Below, piece by piece: positions 26,582 through 35,590 of a DNA stretch of 64,000 nt. This stretch comes from GCA-003244245 sp963823755 (GTDB taxonomy: Bacteria; Actinomycetota; Actinomycetes; Mycobacteriales; Pseudonocardiaceae). The stretch spans positions 463,663 to 527,662 of the forward strand of contig CAWGMP010000005.1 in NCBI GenBank assembly GCA_963823755.1. Direction: 5' to 3'. The position numbers were made by a program, and so were the translations under genes. The stretch's first letter is position 1, and every line of letters starts with the position of its first letter. A model generated the notes under the pieces. The model worked only from the letters and a program-made list of their open reading frames with translations, was not told where the DNA came from and did not search any database.

Positions 26582-26863
26582 TCACGCACTGTTACCTGCC
26601 CCCTCGTCGCCGGGGGCCACTGGCGCAGCGACGACCGGACCCGGTATCAATTCGGCGCTGCGCTGCGCGAACCGCAGCGCAGCGGCGGCAAGCTCGCGAG
26701 CGAACTGAGCCGCCAGCTCGGTACTGCCCGGCTCGTCATCGACCTGGACCGACAACGTCCCGCCGGTATCGATATCCGCCACCAGCTGCGGACGGCCGGT
26801 CTCTTCGGTCGCGACCCGGGCCGTGTCGCCAAATCTTGGGTGAACCACAATATGCAACGCCAT
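26582..26863 (-). CDS. Small unknown protein, first gene of the operon
   Basis: GGAGGAAGGAG stands just before the ATG at 26863. The 93-residue product (MALHIVVHPRFGDTARVATE, DIDTGGTLSVQVDDEP, then the helix TELAAQFARELAAAALRFAQ) has a beta-then-helix layout and the composition of a real protein. It begins a minus-strand operon divergent from the XRE regulator at 26998. The family is not recognised beyond similarity in style to small proteins next to XRE regulators in this order of bacteria. Confidence 0.55.
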   Translation of the reverse strand: MALHIVVHPRFGDTARVATEETGRPQLVADIDTGGTLSVQVDDEPGSTELAAQFARELAAAALRFAQRSAELIPGPVVAAPVAPGDEGAGNSA

Positions 26864-26997
26864 GACGTGCTCCTTCCTCCTAGCCCCAGTGACAGGTGAC
26901 TACCCACCGCAAGCAGCTTGACGGTTAGGCTGGTCGGGAGGCCACAAGATGCGGGATGCGCGCATCACATGCGCATATTCAGGAGGTGACCAGGCCG

Positions 26998-28200
26998 GTG
27001 GCGACCTTCGGTGACACCCTGCGACGGCTGCGCACCGAGGCCGGTCTCAAGCAAGGTGAGCTGGCCAAACAGGCCAACTGGAGCCAAAGCCAGATCAGCC
27101 GCACCGAACAGAACCTGGTCACCCCCGACGAAGCCACCGTCGCCCGACTTGACCGGGCACTCAACGCCAACGGCCAACTCATCACGGCCTACGCCAACGG
27201 CAGCGCGTCCAGCTCGGAACTGGTCCATCCTGGACGTGATCCGCTGGTTTTCAGCGACCTCATGCGTAAGATCCACCGTACCGACGTCGGCCGCGACACC
27301 ATCGACCAACTCACCGTCATCACCGAGCAACTGTGCTGCGAATACGTCTCCCGCCCACCCGAGGAGCTACGCGAGGATGCACACCACCAGCTCGAATACG
27401 TCCAACGCCTCCTCGAAGGGTCCACGCGACTGGGTGAGCATCGAGAACTACTGGTCATCGCCGGGTGGCTGGCACTGCTGATCGGCTGCGTGAACTACGA
27501 CCTCGGCCTGGCCCGACACGCCGAGACCGCCCGCACCGCCGCACTCCAACTCGGCCGCGAAGCCGGCCACGGGGAAATCATCGCATGGTCGTTCGAGATG
27601 AGCGCCTGGTTCGCCCTCACCCAAGGCCGCCTGCGATCGGTTCTCGACTACGCCGACGCCGGCATCAACGCCGCGCCCAGCGCGTCTGTCGCCGTGCAAC
27701 TCGCCGCCCAAAGCGCCAAAGCCCACGCCCGCATGGGCAACCGCACCGATGTCCGCCGCGCACTCGACCACGGCTTCCACTTACTCGACGGTCACGAGCA
27801 CCCCACCCGGCCAGACAACCACTTCGTCATCGACCCCACCAAGTGGGACTTCTACGCCATGGACTGCTACCGCATCGACGGCGACAACCCCCGCGCGGCC
27901 GAACAAGCACACGAAATCCTCCGCCTGTCCCAACGGCCAGACGGCAGCGACCGCAGCCCCATGCGCGCCACCGAAGCCCGGCTCACCCTGTCCATCGTGT
28001 CCCTACGAGACGGCGACATCGACCGTGCCACCGACTGGGCACGCAAAGCATTCAACACCGACCGCAAATCCGTCAACACCCTATCCATGGTCACCGACGA
28101 ACTGCACCACGAAGCACGCAAACTCTTCGGCGACGATCCCGCGATCAACGCCCTCAACGACGTCATCACCTCCTTCTACACAACAATCTCAGACCGATAG
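26998..28200 (+). CDS. XRE-family regulator with TPR domain
   Basis: I place the start at the GTG at 26998, eleven bases after GGAGG; the frame opens at 26956. The helix-turn-helix is TFGDTLRRLRTEAGLKQGEL, then AKQANWSQSQISRTEQN. It is followed by about 300 residues of helical TPR-like repeats (GWLALLIGCVNYDLGLARHA, AAQSAKAHARMGNRTDVRRA). The length is 400 residues and the frame is intact, unlike the related pseudogene at 2800-4055. Such proteins often read a peptide or small ligand through the TPR region. The divergent operon is the obvious target. Confidence 0.8.
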   Translation: MATFGDTLRRLRTEAGLKQGELAKQANWSQSQISRTEQNLVTPDEATVARLDRALNANGQLITAYANGSASSSELVHPGRDPLVFSDLMRKIHRTDVGRDTIDQLTVITEQLCCEYVSRPPEELREDAHHQLEYVQRLLEGSTRLGEHRELLVIAGWLALLIGCVNYDLGLARHAETARTAALQLGREAGHGEIIAWSFEMSAWFALTQGRLRSVLDYADAGINAAPSASVAVQLAAQSAKAHARMGNRTDVRRALDHGFHLLDGHEHPTRPDNHFVIDPTKWDFYAMDCYRIDGDNPRAAEQAHEILRLSQRPDGSDRSPMRATEARLTLSIVSLRDGDIDRATDWARKAFNTDRKSVNTLSMVTDELHHEARKLFGDDPAINALNDVITSFYTTISDR

Positions 28201-28575
28201 CCGACCGCGTCTTCACGCCCGACACGGACACGGTTGGACGGCGCTTGAACATCCGCTGAGGACCGTCTGTACGCTGCCGCGGGTCGGTATCCGGCCCCCG
28301 TGCCTGGTCCCACGTGACCGGTCCCACGTTGTTGCCGAATTTGGCTCTATGAGATCAAGGCGCCGCCTCCGGCGCCGCGGTGCCCGGGTCCCCTAGTCAC
28401 CTGGCCGCCGGGCCCAGCCACGACACTGCGCGCGGCCCTTCGGGCCGTGCTCGGTCGTGCCCGGCCGGTCGGCCTGTTCCGGGAGTGCTGGCGCAGGCGC
28501 CGCAACCTCCTCGCCGCGTAATGCACGCCCAGCGGTGCACTAATCCCGCGCGACCACGGCCGCCATCATGAGACG
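28201..28575. other. GC-rich intergenic region with short hairpins
   Basis: No gene is supported. CGGCCCTTCGGGCCG near 28433 is a compact hairpin that could terminate the regulator transcript, and GGCGCCGCCTCCGGCGCC near 28360 is another. Confidence 0.35.
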
Positions 28576-28983
28576 ATGCTTACTGTCCTGACGACCGCCG
28601 TCCTGCCGCTGGTCTCCGTGCTGCTGGGCGGCGCACTCACCTACTGGCTAAACGTCCGCGGTCGCCGTCGTAGCTTCATTGAGGATCTCTTCAACGCAGC
28701 TATCGCGGCCGTAGCGGTTGCCGACGCCAGCAAGAGCTACCTGCGTCGCGTCGGTAAACCACCAGAGCTTTCCAACGACGACTACCGCATGCTGCTCAGC
28801 AACATCGCACGCAGCGCTGTAGAGGTTCATATCCAACGCGCGGCAGAAGCGCGCGAGGCACTCGCCAAGGTGCTCCAGTATGAACCTCGCGTCCAACCGT
28901 TCTACGCAGACGCCGAAGCTATCACGAGCCGCGCGGACGACGTTATCGCGCTACTGACCGAAGCGCGAAAGCGGCTGTCTTGA
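28576..28983 (+). CDS. Membrane-anchored helical protein, unknown
   Basis: The 135-residue product has one N-terminal membrane segment (LTVLTTAVLPLVSVLLGGAL, then TYWLNVRGRRR), so the helical remainder is cytosolic. The remainder is a likely coiled bundle (LFNAAIAAVAVADASKSYLR, EVHIQRAAEAREALAKVLQY). The ATG is convincing and the frame has normal codon use. Proteins of this shape occur in mobile regions without known roles. It is convergent with the HEPN-like gene. Confidence 0.65.
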   Translation: MLTVLTTAVLPLVSVLLGGALTYWLNVRGRRRSFIEDLFNAAIAAVAVADASKSYLRRVGKPPELSNDDYRMLLSNIARSAVEVHIQRAAEAREALAKVLQYEPRVQPFYADAEAITSRADDVIALLTEARKRLS

Positions 28984-29058
28984 CCCGATTGCGCCCTAGA
29001 ACATGCCCCACAGTGGGGTCACGACGTGCGCCGGGCATCCCCGGTCACGGCGCTTTCG

Positions 29059-29733
29059 TCAGGCGCTGTCTAGCAACTCGTCGCCAGACAGCGCGAAGAT
29101 ATCGGGGATGACGTGCTGGTTGTCGCGGAGGTACGACTCACGTAGCTGCGTCTTGTGGCCGTGACGCCCGCCGATGAACGCAGGGTTGAGGCTGCTCGCG
29201 GCGATCATCGCGGCGAACAGGTCGTCCACCTCGTGTAGTCCAAAGTCGTACGTGTCGCACGCCTTGACATGCGAGGCGCTGAGTTGTCCCCGAATTAGCC
29301 CCACGCCCATCACGATACTGGTGGCGTTGGGGAAGCCGCCGTACCGGAGTGCCTCCCAACGATGCAGGTTTTTGATCACTGGGTCGAACCGCACGAGGTC
29401 GGCACGTGCGACCTCCCGCTTGTACTCGGCCCACAGCTTCTCAAGGTTGTGGCCGTAGTCGTTCTTGACCTTCTCCGTTGCGGCGCTCCGCTGATTCTCC
29501 GATACGTCCTTGAGCAGCGTGAACTTGATCAGCAGCTCGACCGCGAGGTGGATCAGGTTGGGTGCGATGTTCAGCCGGTTGACCGCGGCAAAGCGGCCGG
29601 TCAAGTAGTATCCCAACGCGAGGTCGAGGAAGTGGTAGGGATCTTCGGTGCGAGGCACGCGCACGAGGATAACCCCCTCCACGCTGTCTCGCGTCGACGA
29701 GGCGGCTGGATGCCGATCGTCCAGCACGATCAT
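29059..29733 (-). CDS. HEPN-like helical protein
   Basis: The centre of this 224-residue protein has the pattern NLIHLAVELLIKFTLLKDV followed by YGHNLEKLWAEYKRE. That is the E-L-x-x-K and G-H-x-L-x-x-L signature of many HEPN-fold families (nucleotidyltransferase partners and abortive-infection proteins). The canonical Rx4-6H RNase motif is not obvious, so it may be a non-catalytic HEPN or a relative. I start at the ATG at 29733; a GTG at 29787 is possible. No nucleotidyltransferase is adjacent. A role in defence is suggested only by fold and context. Confidence 0.5.
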   Translation of the reverse strand: MIVLDDRHPAASSTRDSVEGVILVRVPRTEDPYHFLDLALGYYLTGRFAAVNRLNIAPNLIHLAVELLIKFTLLKDVSENQRSAATEKVKNDYGHNLEKLWAEYKREVARADLVRFDPVIKNLHRWEALRYGGFPNATSIVMGVGLIRGQLSASHVKACDTYDFGLHEVDDLFAAMIAASSLNPAFIGGRHGHKTQLRESYLRDNQHVIPDIFALSGDELLDSA

Positions 29734-30033
29734 GCCGTTTCCATGCCGTGGGACATTAGGCCCCCGCCTTCTCGAAGCTGTGTCCACAGGTGATCATCGT
29801 CAGCCAGCCGTCAGCGAAAGCGGCACGATGAGTCCACACAAGTCGATCCACACCGGCGCGTAACCGCAGTTCACCGGCGCACAACGACACTCCCAGGCAC
29901 GCGGACGCGCGGCCGATCCGTGTTCACACCGAAGAGCACAACCGATCTGAGATCAACAATCCCGTGCCTCCGGCAGGCCTCGCTCCGGGATGGCCCCCGG
30001 CCTGGGCACGAGGGTGGTGGGTCACCAGGGGGC

Positions 30034-30178
30034 GCGGGTATCCCGGCACGTCGGCGCCGGAGGCGTAGCAGACCAGGGGGCAGGGATTCCAGGTCGTTCA
30101 GCCGCAGGGTGCTCCACCTGGAATCCCTGCCCCCTGGTCTGCTACGAGACAAGCTCGCCGACGCGACGGGATACCCGC
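30034..30178. repeat. Structured inverted repeat, copy 0
   Basis: An inner perfect 31-base inverted repeat (30064-30094 and 30116-30146, loop 21 bases) is enclosed by CGTCGGCG/CGCCGACG (30049-30056, 30156-30163) and by GCGGGTATCCCG/CGGGATACCCGC (30034-30045, 30167-30178). The layout of an outer stem around TCCCG and an inner stem containing GGGGGCAG is shared with the repeats at 32959, 33704 and 38757. Confidence 0.75.
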
Positions 30179-30668
30179 TTCCCGCCCTTCCCGCCCTGCG
30201 GCAGGCCAACACCCCGCGCGTGCCATCAGCGCGCCACTACCACCGGTCAACCACGTCAACAGCGGAGCCCTGTGACCCAGCCTGACCACCGATCGAGGTC
30301 TCTGACTGCTCTGGCCGGAAAAAGCCCTGACCGACCAGAGGTCTCCCACGTCTCCCGGCTCGCCAGGGCCGTGTTCGTCAGGTGGTCAGCAGCCGGGTAC
30401 CGTCACGACAAGTCACTCAGCGCGCACGCCACGCCCCGGACTCGTCGCCGAGTGGCCCGAACCTTGATCGACTCATAAGTGAGGTACGCACCCGGTTGGT
30501 CGGCGACCGCAACTGCGCGGTCCCGAGCATCGAAGCTCAGCCGGGTAGCACGCCCAGGACCACGATCAAACGTTCCCCTGCGGGGTCAGGGTTTCGGGGA
30601 TGGCGATCACACACCCTCTGGCGGGTGCGCGTGCTCGGTCGCGGCCCGATATCCATGTGGGGTTCGCC

Positions 30669-30884
30669 ATGCCGGAAATATCCTTGGTGGTCGCTGTTAT
30701 TGCAGTGTCCGCTGTCGTCAACCTTGCGCTATGCCTGGTATTCCTGCTCGTCGTCTACCTCAAGGGCGGCAAGAACGACCTGGAAGCAGCTGCGGAGGCA
30801 TTGCACAAGATCCGTAACGTGGGTGTGGGCCCGTCGATTCGAGGTGCGATCGATGCCTGGAAATCGAAGGGCGACGGGTCCTAA
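30669..30884 (+). CDS. Small single-pass membrane protein
   Basis: An ATG at 30669 gives 71 residues: MPEISLVVAVIAVSAVVNLA, then LCLVFLLVVYLKGG as one long hydrophobic segment, and a short helical cytosolic tail (DLEAAAEALHKIRNVGV). The upstream extension to 30600 is not protein-like. A strong hairpin terminator follows at 30940-30973. Function unknown; a sensor or effector role in a defence locus is possible but not shown. Confidence 0.6.
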   Translation: MPEISLVVAVIAVSAVVNLALCLVFLLVVYLKGGKNDLEAAAEALHKIRNVGVGPSIRGAIDAWKSKGDGS

Positions 30885-30939
30885 CCGACGGTGCCGGTGT
30901 TGGTTTCTGAGCTAGTCCCGGCACCCTGATAGAGCGAAG

Positions 30940-30973
30940 CCCGGGCCCGAGGTGAAGACATCTCGGGCCCGGG
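30940..30973. terminator. Bidirectional hairpin terminator
   Basis: CCCGGGCCCGAG and CTCGGGCCCGGG form a perfect 12-bp stem with a 10-base loop, 55 bases after the small membrane gene and just before the stop of the minus-strand remnant. There is no strong U-tract on either side. Confidence 0.65.
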
Positions 30974-30989
30974 TCTCGTTGGTGGTCGG

Positions 30990-31201
30990 CTACTCGGCAG
31001 ACGGTCCGGCGGTGATCGCCAGCTGCTCCTCGTTCGCGAGCCCACAGAGAGTTCACCGGGGTACAGGACGTGCACCTCCATGTAGAGCCGGTAAGGACAC
31101 AGAGGATTGACCATGATCAGGCCGTCTCCAGGCCGTCGGAAGTCGGGCAGGTGGTGAGAATCGGCGAGAATTACTGAGATGTACTTTCGCTGCTCAGTCA
31201 C
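30990..31201 (-). pseudogene. Small unknown protein, frameshifted
   Basis: A GTG at 31201 opens TEQRKYISVILADSHHLPDF, RRPGDGLIMVNPLCPYRLYM and EVHVLYPGEL. The natural ending (CGLANEEQLAITAGPSAE, stop 30990) is in another frame, so one base appears to be missing near 31040. In the present frame translation runs through the terminator hairpin. The start overlaps the end of another short frame (KIWVIFHLVDAELGDL). The family is not recognised. Confidence 0.35.
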
Positions 31202-31335
31202 TGCTTGCGGGTAGATCGCCCAGTTCAGCGTCGACCAGGTGAAAGATCACCCAGATCTTTGACTCCTACCCCTGGCCTGTTCCGGGCCGTGAGAAACCGC
31301 CTGAACGATATCGCTGGCCGCTCGCCTTTATATCG

Positions 31336-31421
31336 GGCTTATTCAGGACAGTGTTATCGATCTTGTAAGATCCATCTTAAGCTGCAACGATCAGCCGTCG
31401 ATCAAGATCGCTGAATAAGCC
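31336..31421. repeat. Nested inverted repeat downstream of the nuclease gene
   Basis: GGCTTATTCAG (31336-31346) pairs with CTGAATAAGCC (31411-31421), and CGATCTTG (31358-31365) pairs with CAAGATCG (31403-31410). The two right arms are contiguous, giving a 19-bp stem with an 11-base bulge. It lies 56 bases past the stop of the nuclease gene and could be its terminator or a separate structured RNA. Confidence 0.5.
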
Positions 31422-31476
31422 TCATTGTTCTGATGCGACAACGTCGTATTCTTCCTTTGAATGTCCCGGAATGAAG

Positions 31477-32844
31477 TCAAGGAGCTTGCTTACCTAGCGA
31501 GCGGATAACTCCTGGCCCACGTAGCCACCGGCTGAGACGAGTCTTGCTTGAGATCAACTGCTTGAGGTCCGCCCCTGACACAGCAAAAATGACGCCACTC
31601 TCGGCCTGGAAGTGCTTGAGGCGCTCCAGGAACGTGTCCGCGAAGCCCGCCATGGAGACAAAAATACCCACTTTGCATAAGGCTCCACGGTCCCGAATCT
31701 TAGACTCAAAGATTCGCAGATCGGGCACGCCAACCTTATCTTTCGTATTCTTACACTCGATCAGTACAAGTGGACTTCCGTGCGCAATCCAAAAAGGGTG
31801 TTCCAGCCCGTTTACAACAAGGACATCTATCTCTTCCTCCCGGGTGCGAAAATTTCTCTCGATCACCTCCAGTTCTGGCTCTTCGGTCCGCAACAGTGCT
31901 TCGATTAGCATTTCGAGCGCATCGCCGCGCGCCTTCGTCGTAGCGTCGACCCCTACGTCACTAAGCGACAAGAGGCGTGCGTACAGAACCGAAGCTCGCG
32001 CGAACCAAAATTCCCGTCCAAGCATACTGTCGAAAGAAGCGAGGACGCTGAAGAGGCGACCCATGGTGCGAGCAGACGATGCGAGACTCTCAGACGTCCA
32101 GGTCCAGTAGTTCGCGGCGTACTGGCCCGCTTCCTCCGTCGTTCGAACGCCCTCCTCGCGTGCATCATCGGTCAAGTCGAGGACGACCGTCGCCGTAGGG
32201 CTAAGATGCCGTAGAAACACGCACAGCAGCATGGGCCACGCCAAGAGACGTGCCTCGCGATAGAGGTCGCACCAGGACTCGACGGCCCGAACCAACGCAC
32301 AGGCGTTCACCCCCTCAAGCGTGCTTATCGCGTAGCGGTAGACGTTCAAGCTTTTACTGAAGGTGCACTCGATACTGCCGTCGTAACTGATGTCCTTGAA
32401 CAGCGCAATTTCGTGGACGTCCGAGTCACCCCACTGATGTGACAGAAATTCGCCTAGAGCTTCAAGGTCCACCTGCGGTCCGAGGCCACGGAACTCGGCT
32501 ATACGTTTTTCGGTCTCCGCAGGATCAGCGCCAGCGGAGATAGCCCTGACCATGGCCAACCCAGCGCTAGTTCCCTCGATACGTGTCTCCGCGTAGGCCG
32601 CGACCGTAGCGTCCCAGCCCAGCCCCACCTCGTCGAGAGTAGCCAGCACCTCTTGAACAGTCGCTCGGTATTGAACGGTGACACCCCCTCGGGAAGAGTC
32701 CTCGTCCCCGTGATCCTTCCCATCGTCGAGATCCTCCACGACCAGCTGATCATGTCGGAATAGGAGCCGAGGAAAGCTGCTGGCGTATTTGCGCCAGAGA
32801 AGTACTACTCGACCGTCGATCTCAAGGGAAGTGTCATAACCCAT
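31477..32844 (-). CDS. HEPN/Toprim-associated N-terminal domain fused to PD-(D/E)XK nuclease
   Basis: The N-terminus MGYDTSLEIDGRVVLLWRKY resembles the HEPN/Toprim-associated domain, which starts with a MGxxxSLxIxGxxV pattern and is known from predicted conflict systems. A long helical middle part (residues 60-300) follows. The C-terminal 150 residues form a restriction-endonuclease fold with E311 (RGDALEMLIEALL), D340 (EEEIDVLVVNGLE) and the E363-x-K365 pair (PLVLIECKNTKDK). The frame is intact at 455 residues. It stands alone between structured repeats. A defence nuclease acting on DNA or RNA is the best inference; the trigger is unknown. Confidence 0.7.
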   Translation of the reverse strand: MGYDTSLEIDGRVVLLWRKYASSFPRLLFRHDQLVVEDLDDGKDHGDEDSSRGGVTVQYRATVQEVLATLDEVGLGWDATVAAYAETRIEGTSAGLAMVRAISAGADPAETEKRIAEFRGLGPQVDLEALGEFLSHQWGDSDVHEIALFKDISYDGSIECTFSKSLNVYRYAISTLEGVNACALVRAVESWCDLYREARLLAWPMLLCVFLRHLSPTATVVLDLTDDAREEGVRTTEEAGQYAANYWTWTSESLASSARTMGRLFSVLASFDSMLGREFWFARASVLYARLLSLSDVGVDATTKARGDALEMLIEALLRTEEPELEVIERNFRTREEEIDVLVVNGLEHPFWIAHGSPLVLIECKNTKDKVGVPDLRIFESKIRDRGALCKVGIFVSMAGFADTFLERLKHFQAESGVIFAVSGADLKQLISSKTRLSRWLRGPGVIRSLGKQAP

Positions 32845-32958
32845 GCCGATAGTGTTCCATCTCCTTAGTAGATCGACATTACAGCATCACCTCTGATCGC
32901 AACTTAGCCCATCTGCCCAACCCCCGCTGTGATCAGGCGGCCTGCCTGGTCTCCCAGA

Positions 32959-33235
32959 AGATCTTGTCAATCCCAACGACCCCGTGCCCTCGCCGGGCGG
33001 GCAGACCTCCGGGATGGCCAGCCACCAGAACCGCCCGCCGGCAGGGGTCGGGTGGACGGGGTGTAGCGTCCCGTCGGCCTCCCTCCAGGGCTACCACACG
33101 CCAGCCCGGGGGCAGAGCCGCACAACGGACGCGCCGGTCCCGTCGAGGGCTGCCCCCGAGCTGGCGCGCGGTCGGGCTGCGCCAGGCCGACGGGACGCCA
33201 CACGACCCCCAGCGTGCAAGATCGACACTCGGGCC
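32959..33235. repeat. Structured inverted repeat, copy 1
   Basis: The outer stem is 33061-33080 with 33184-33203 (20 bp, one mismatch) and the inner stem is 33099-33115 with 33150-33166 (17 bp, one mismatch). A conserved 5' part (CCCTCGCCGGGCGGGCAG and TCCGGGATGGC) and a 3' CAAGATC flank are shared with copy 2. Stem bases differ from copy 2 in a paired way. Confidence 0.7.
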
Positions 33236-33703
33236 GTCGCTGGGCCGTCGAACGTCGAGAAGTATCGAGAAACTCGGAGAAGCACCGAGAGCGTTCCTCC
33301 TGGCCAACCCCATCGCGTCCGCCTATTGGCGCAGGCGGCGAAACGTGGGGCGGACGAGCTGGCCTGTAAGCCGGAATCAGTGCTTGCTACGGTTGAACTG
33401 CTCCCAACGATGGGCACGGATGATGGTGTCGTGCGTCCGGGCTAGCCAGGGCAACGCACCCATCGCTTCCGTGAACCTCTGCGGCCATGTTGAGGTCGGC
33501 CAGCCCGGCGTCGGGGGTCGCCGACCCTCAAGGCGATCTTGCCCCGGTACAGATCGGGTACAAACCGCATCACCCAACACCACCCAACGTTAACCAACAT
33601 CAACAAGCGTCTTTGCAGGTGAACGGCCGCTCCAGCCGCTAAAGCCCTGGTCGGCGTTGTTCCAGCGGCGTTACATCAGCAACCGCAACACTGCCCAACC
33701 AAG
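33236..33703. other. Intergenic stretch between two structured repeats
   Basis: I see no supported gene. The region has short paired segments such as GCGTCCGCC and GGGGCGGACG near 33315-33355 and no ORF with plausible protein composition. Confidence 0.35.
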
Positions 33704-33937
33704 ACATGCCCTCGCCGGGCGGGCAGATCTCCGGGATGGCTAGCACGAGCGTCAACCACCAGGTGGGGGTTGGGTGGGGCATCCCGTGGATCTCCCCCCA
33801 GGGCTACCACACAACGACCCGGGGGCAGAGCTACCCGAGGCCTCACCGGTCGCGTCGAGGGCTGCCCCCGGGTCGCCGCGCGGTCGGACTCCGCCAGATC
33901 GACGGGATGCCCCACGAGCCCCAGCGCACAAGATCAT
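33704..33937. repeat. Structured inverted repeat, copy 2
   Basis: The outer stem is 33775-33793 with 33896-33914 (19 bp, one mismatch) and the inner stem is 33815-33828 with 33862-33875 (14 bp, perfect, CGACCCGGGGGCAG). Compared with copy 1, at least four outer-stem pairs change on both strands together. Confidence 0.7.
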
Positions 33938-34119
33938 CCGTGCGCGTCAGACAGCAGAAGGGCATCACAACCTCCGGTATGACGCCGCACGGGCCGGGTA
34001 GTAGGGCGCGTATAGGGCGCGACTGGCCGTGAACAGCCAGACACGGCCGGACAGCGCCGGACACAACGAGCGTCGGCCCCTTACCGCGTTGGTACTGGTC
34101 AGGGGCCGTTTGTGCTGGG

Positions 34120-34174
34120 TGGCGGGTCAAGGATTCGAACCTTGGAAGGCATCAGCCGACGGATTTACAGGTCG
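34120..34174 (-). pseudogene. 3' half of tRNA-Tyr (GTA), attachment-site scar
   Basis: The minus strand reads GACCTGTAAATCCGTC (anticodon arm with GTA), a variable region, the T-arm CAAGG-TTCGAAT-CCTTG and acceptor strand ACCCGCCA. The D-arm and 5' acceptor strand are absent. Such 3'-half copies arise when an element integrates at a tRNA gene and carries or leaves a duplicate. It lies just beyond the 3' end of the NLR-like gene. Confidence 0.75.
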
Positions 34175-34479
34175 TGTGCGCCGTCGGCTCACCTCTACTC
34201 ACCTCTATCCGTCATGGCGACCCTCCACCTCGTCTCTTCAGTGCACCTTGGCGGCGGGTGGTGGGATGCCAGATGCCGTACATGCCCGGGTCCGCGTGCG
34301 ATGACACACCGATCCTCACCAGCCCGCGCGCCGACAAAGGACCGAGAAGTCGCACACGAGGAGGGGGGTCGCTCACGAGCCGGTTCATCTCCCACGCTGA
34401 CACCTGATTCACCCGTCCAGTCCGCGGGCTTGGTCGTGCTCACCGAGATTCGCCGGGACAGCGGCCAGGCTGTGGGCCG

Positions 34480-35590
34480 AGGTCAGGGTGTCGGGGTGGT
34501 CCTCGCCCAGGACCCGACGGCAGCGGGTGAGGGTGTCCTCGCCGAGCTGACGGGCCAGCCCGTGCTGCCCCACCCCCCACAGAATAGAGGCGAGGGTGGT
34601 GGCCGAGCGCAGGGTGTAGAGGTGGTCCTCGCCCAGGACCCGACGGCAGCGGGTCAGGGTGTCCTCGCCGAGCTGACGGGCCGGCTCATACTGACCCAAC
34701 CCCCTCAGGGTGGCGGCGAGGGTGGTGGCCGAGCGCAGGGTGTAGGGATGGTCCTCGCCCAGGACCCGACGGCAGCGGGTGAGAGTGTCCTCGCCGAGCT
34801 GACGAGCCGGCTCATACCGACCCAACCCCCCCAGGGTGGCGGCGAGGGTGGTGGCCGAGATCAGGGTGTAGAGGTGGTCCTCGCCCAGGACTCGACGGCA
34901 GCGGGTGAGAGTGTCCTCGCCGAGCTGACGAGCCGGCTCATACCGACCCAACCCCCCCAGGGTGGCGGCGAGGGTGGTGGCCGAGAGCAGGGTGAAGAGG
35001 TGGTCCTCGCCCAGGACCCGACGACAGCGGGTGAGAGTGTCCTCGCCAAGCTGACGAGCCGGCTCATACCGACCCAACCCCCCCAGGGCGGCGGCGAGGG
35101 TGGTGGCCGAGAGCAGGGTGGAGGGGTGGTCCTCGCCCAGGACCCGACGGCAGCGGGTGAGAGTGTCCTCGCCGAGCTGACGGGCCGGCTCATACCGACC
35201 CAACCCCCACAGGGCGAGGACGAAGATGGTGGCCGAGATCAGGGTGGAGGGGTGGTCTGCGCCCAGGACCCGACGGCAGCGGGCCAGGGCGTCCTCGGCG
35301 AGCCGACGGGCCGGCTCATACCGCCCCAACCCCCACAAGGCGCCGACGAGGTAGGTGGCCGAGAGCAGGGTGTAGGAGTGGTCCTCGCCCAGGACCCGAC
35401 GGCAGCGGGCCAGGGCGTCCTCGGCGAGCCGACGGGCCGGCTCATACCGCCCCAACCCCCACAGGATGGCGGCGAGTGTGGTGGCCGAGAACAGGGTGTA
35501 GGGGTGGTCCTCGCCCAGGACCCGACGGCAGCGGGTGAGGGTGTCCTCGCTGAGCTGACGGGCCGGCCCATGCTGCCCCAACTCAAACAG
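34480..35590 (-). repeat. Tandem 126-bp repeats coding near-identical TPRs
   Basis: Nine consecutive 42-codon units of the form GRYEPARQLGEDTLTRCRRV-LGEDHPYTL-SATTLAA are nearly identical in DNA over long stretches; for example the text around GTCCTCGCCCAGGACCCGAC recurs about every 126 bases. Variation is concentrated at two residues after LGEDH and in the linker after SATT. Confidence 0.85.
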
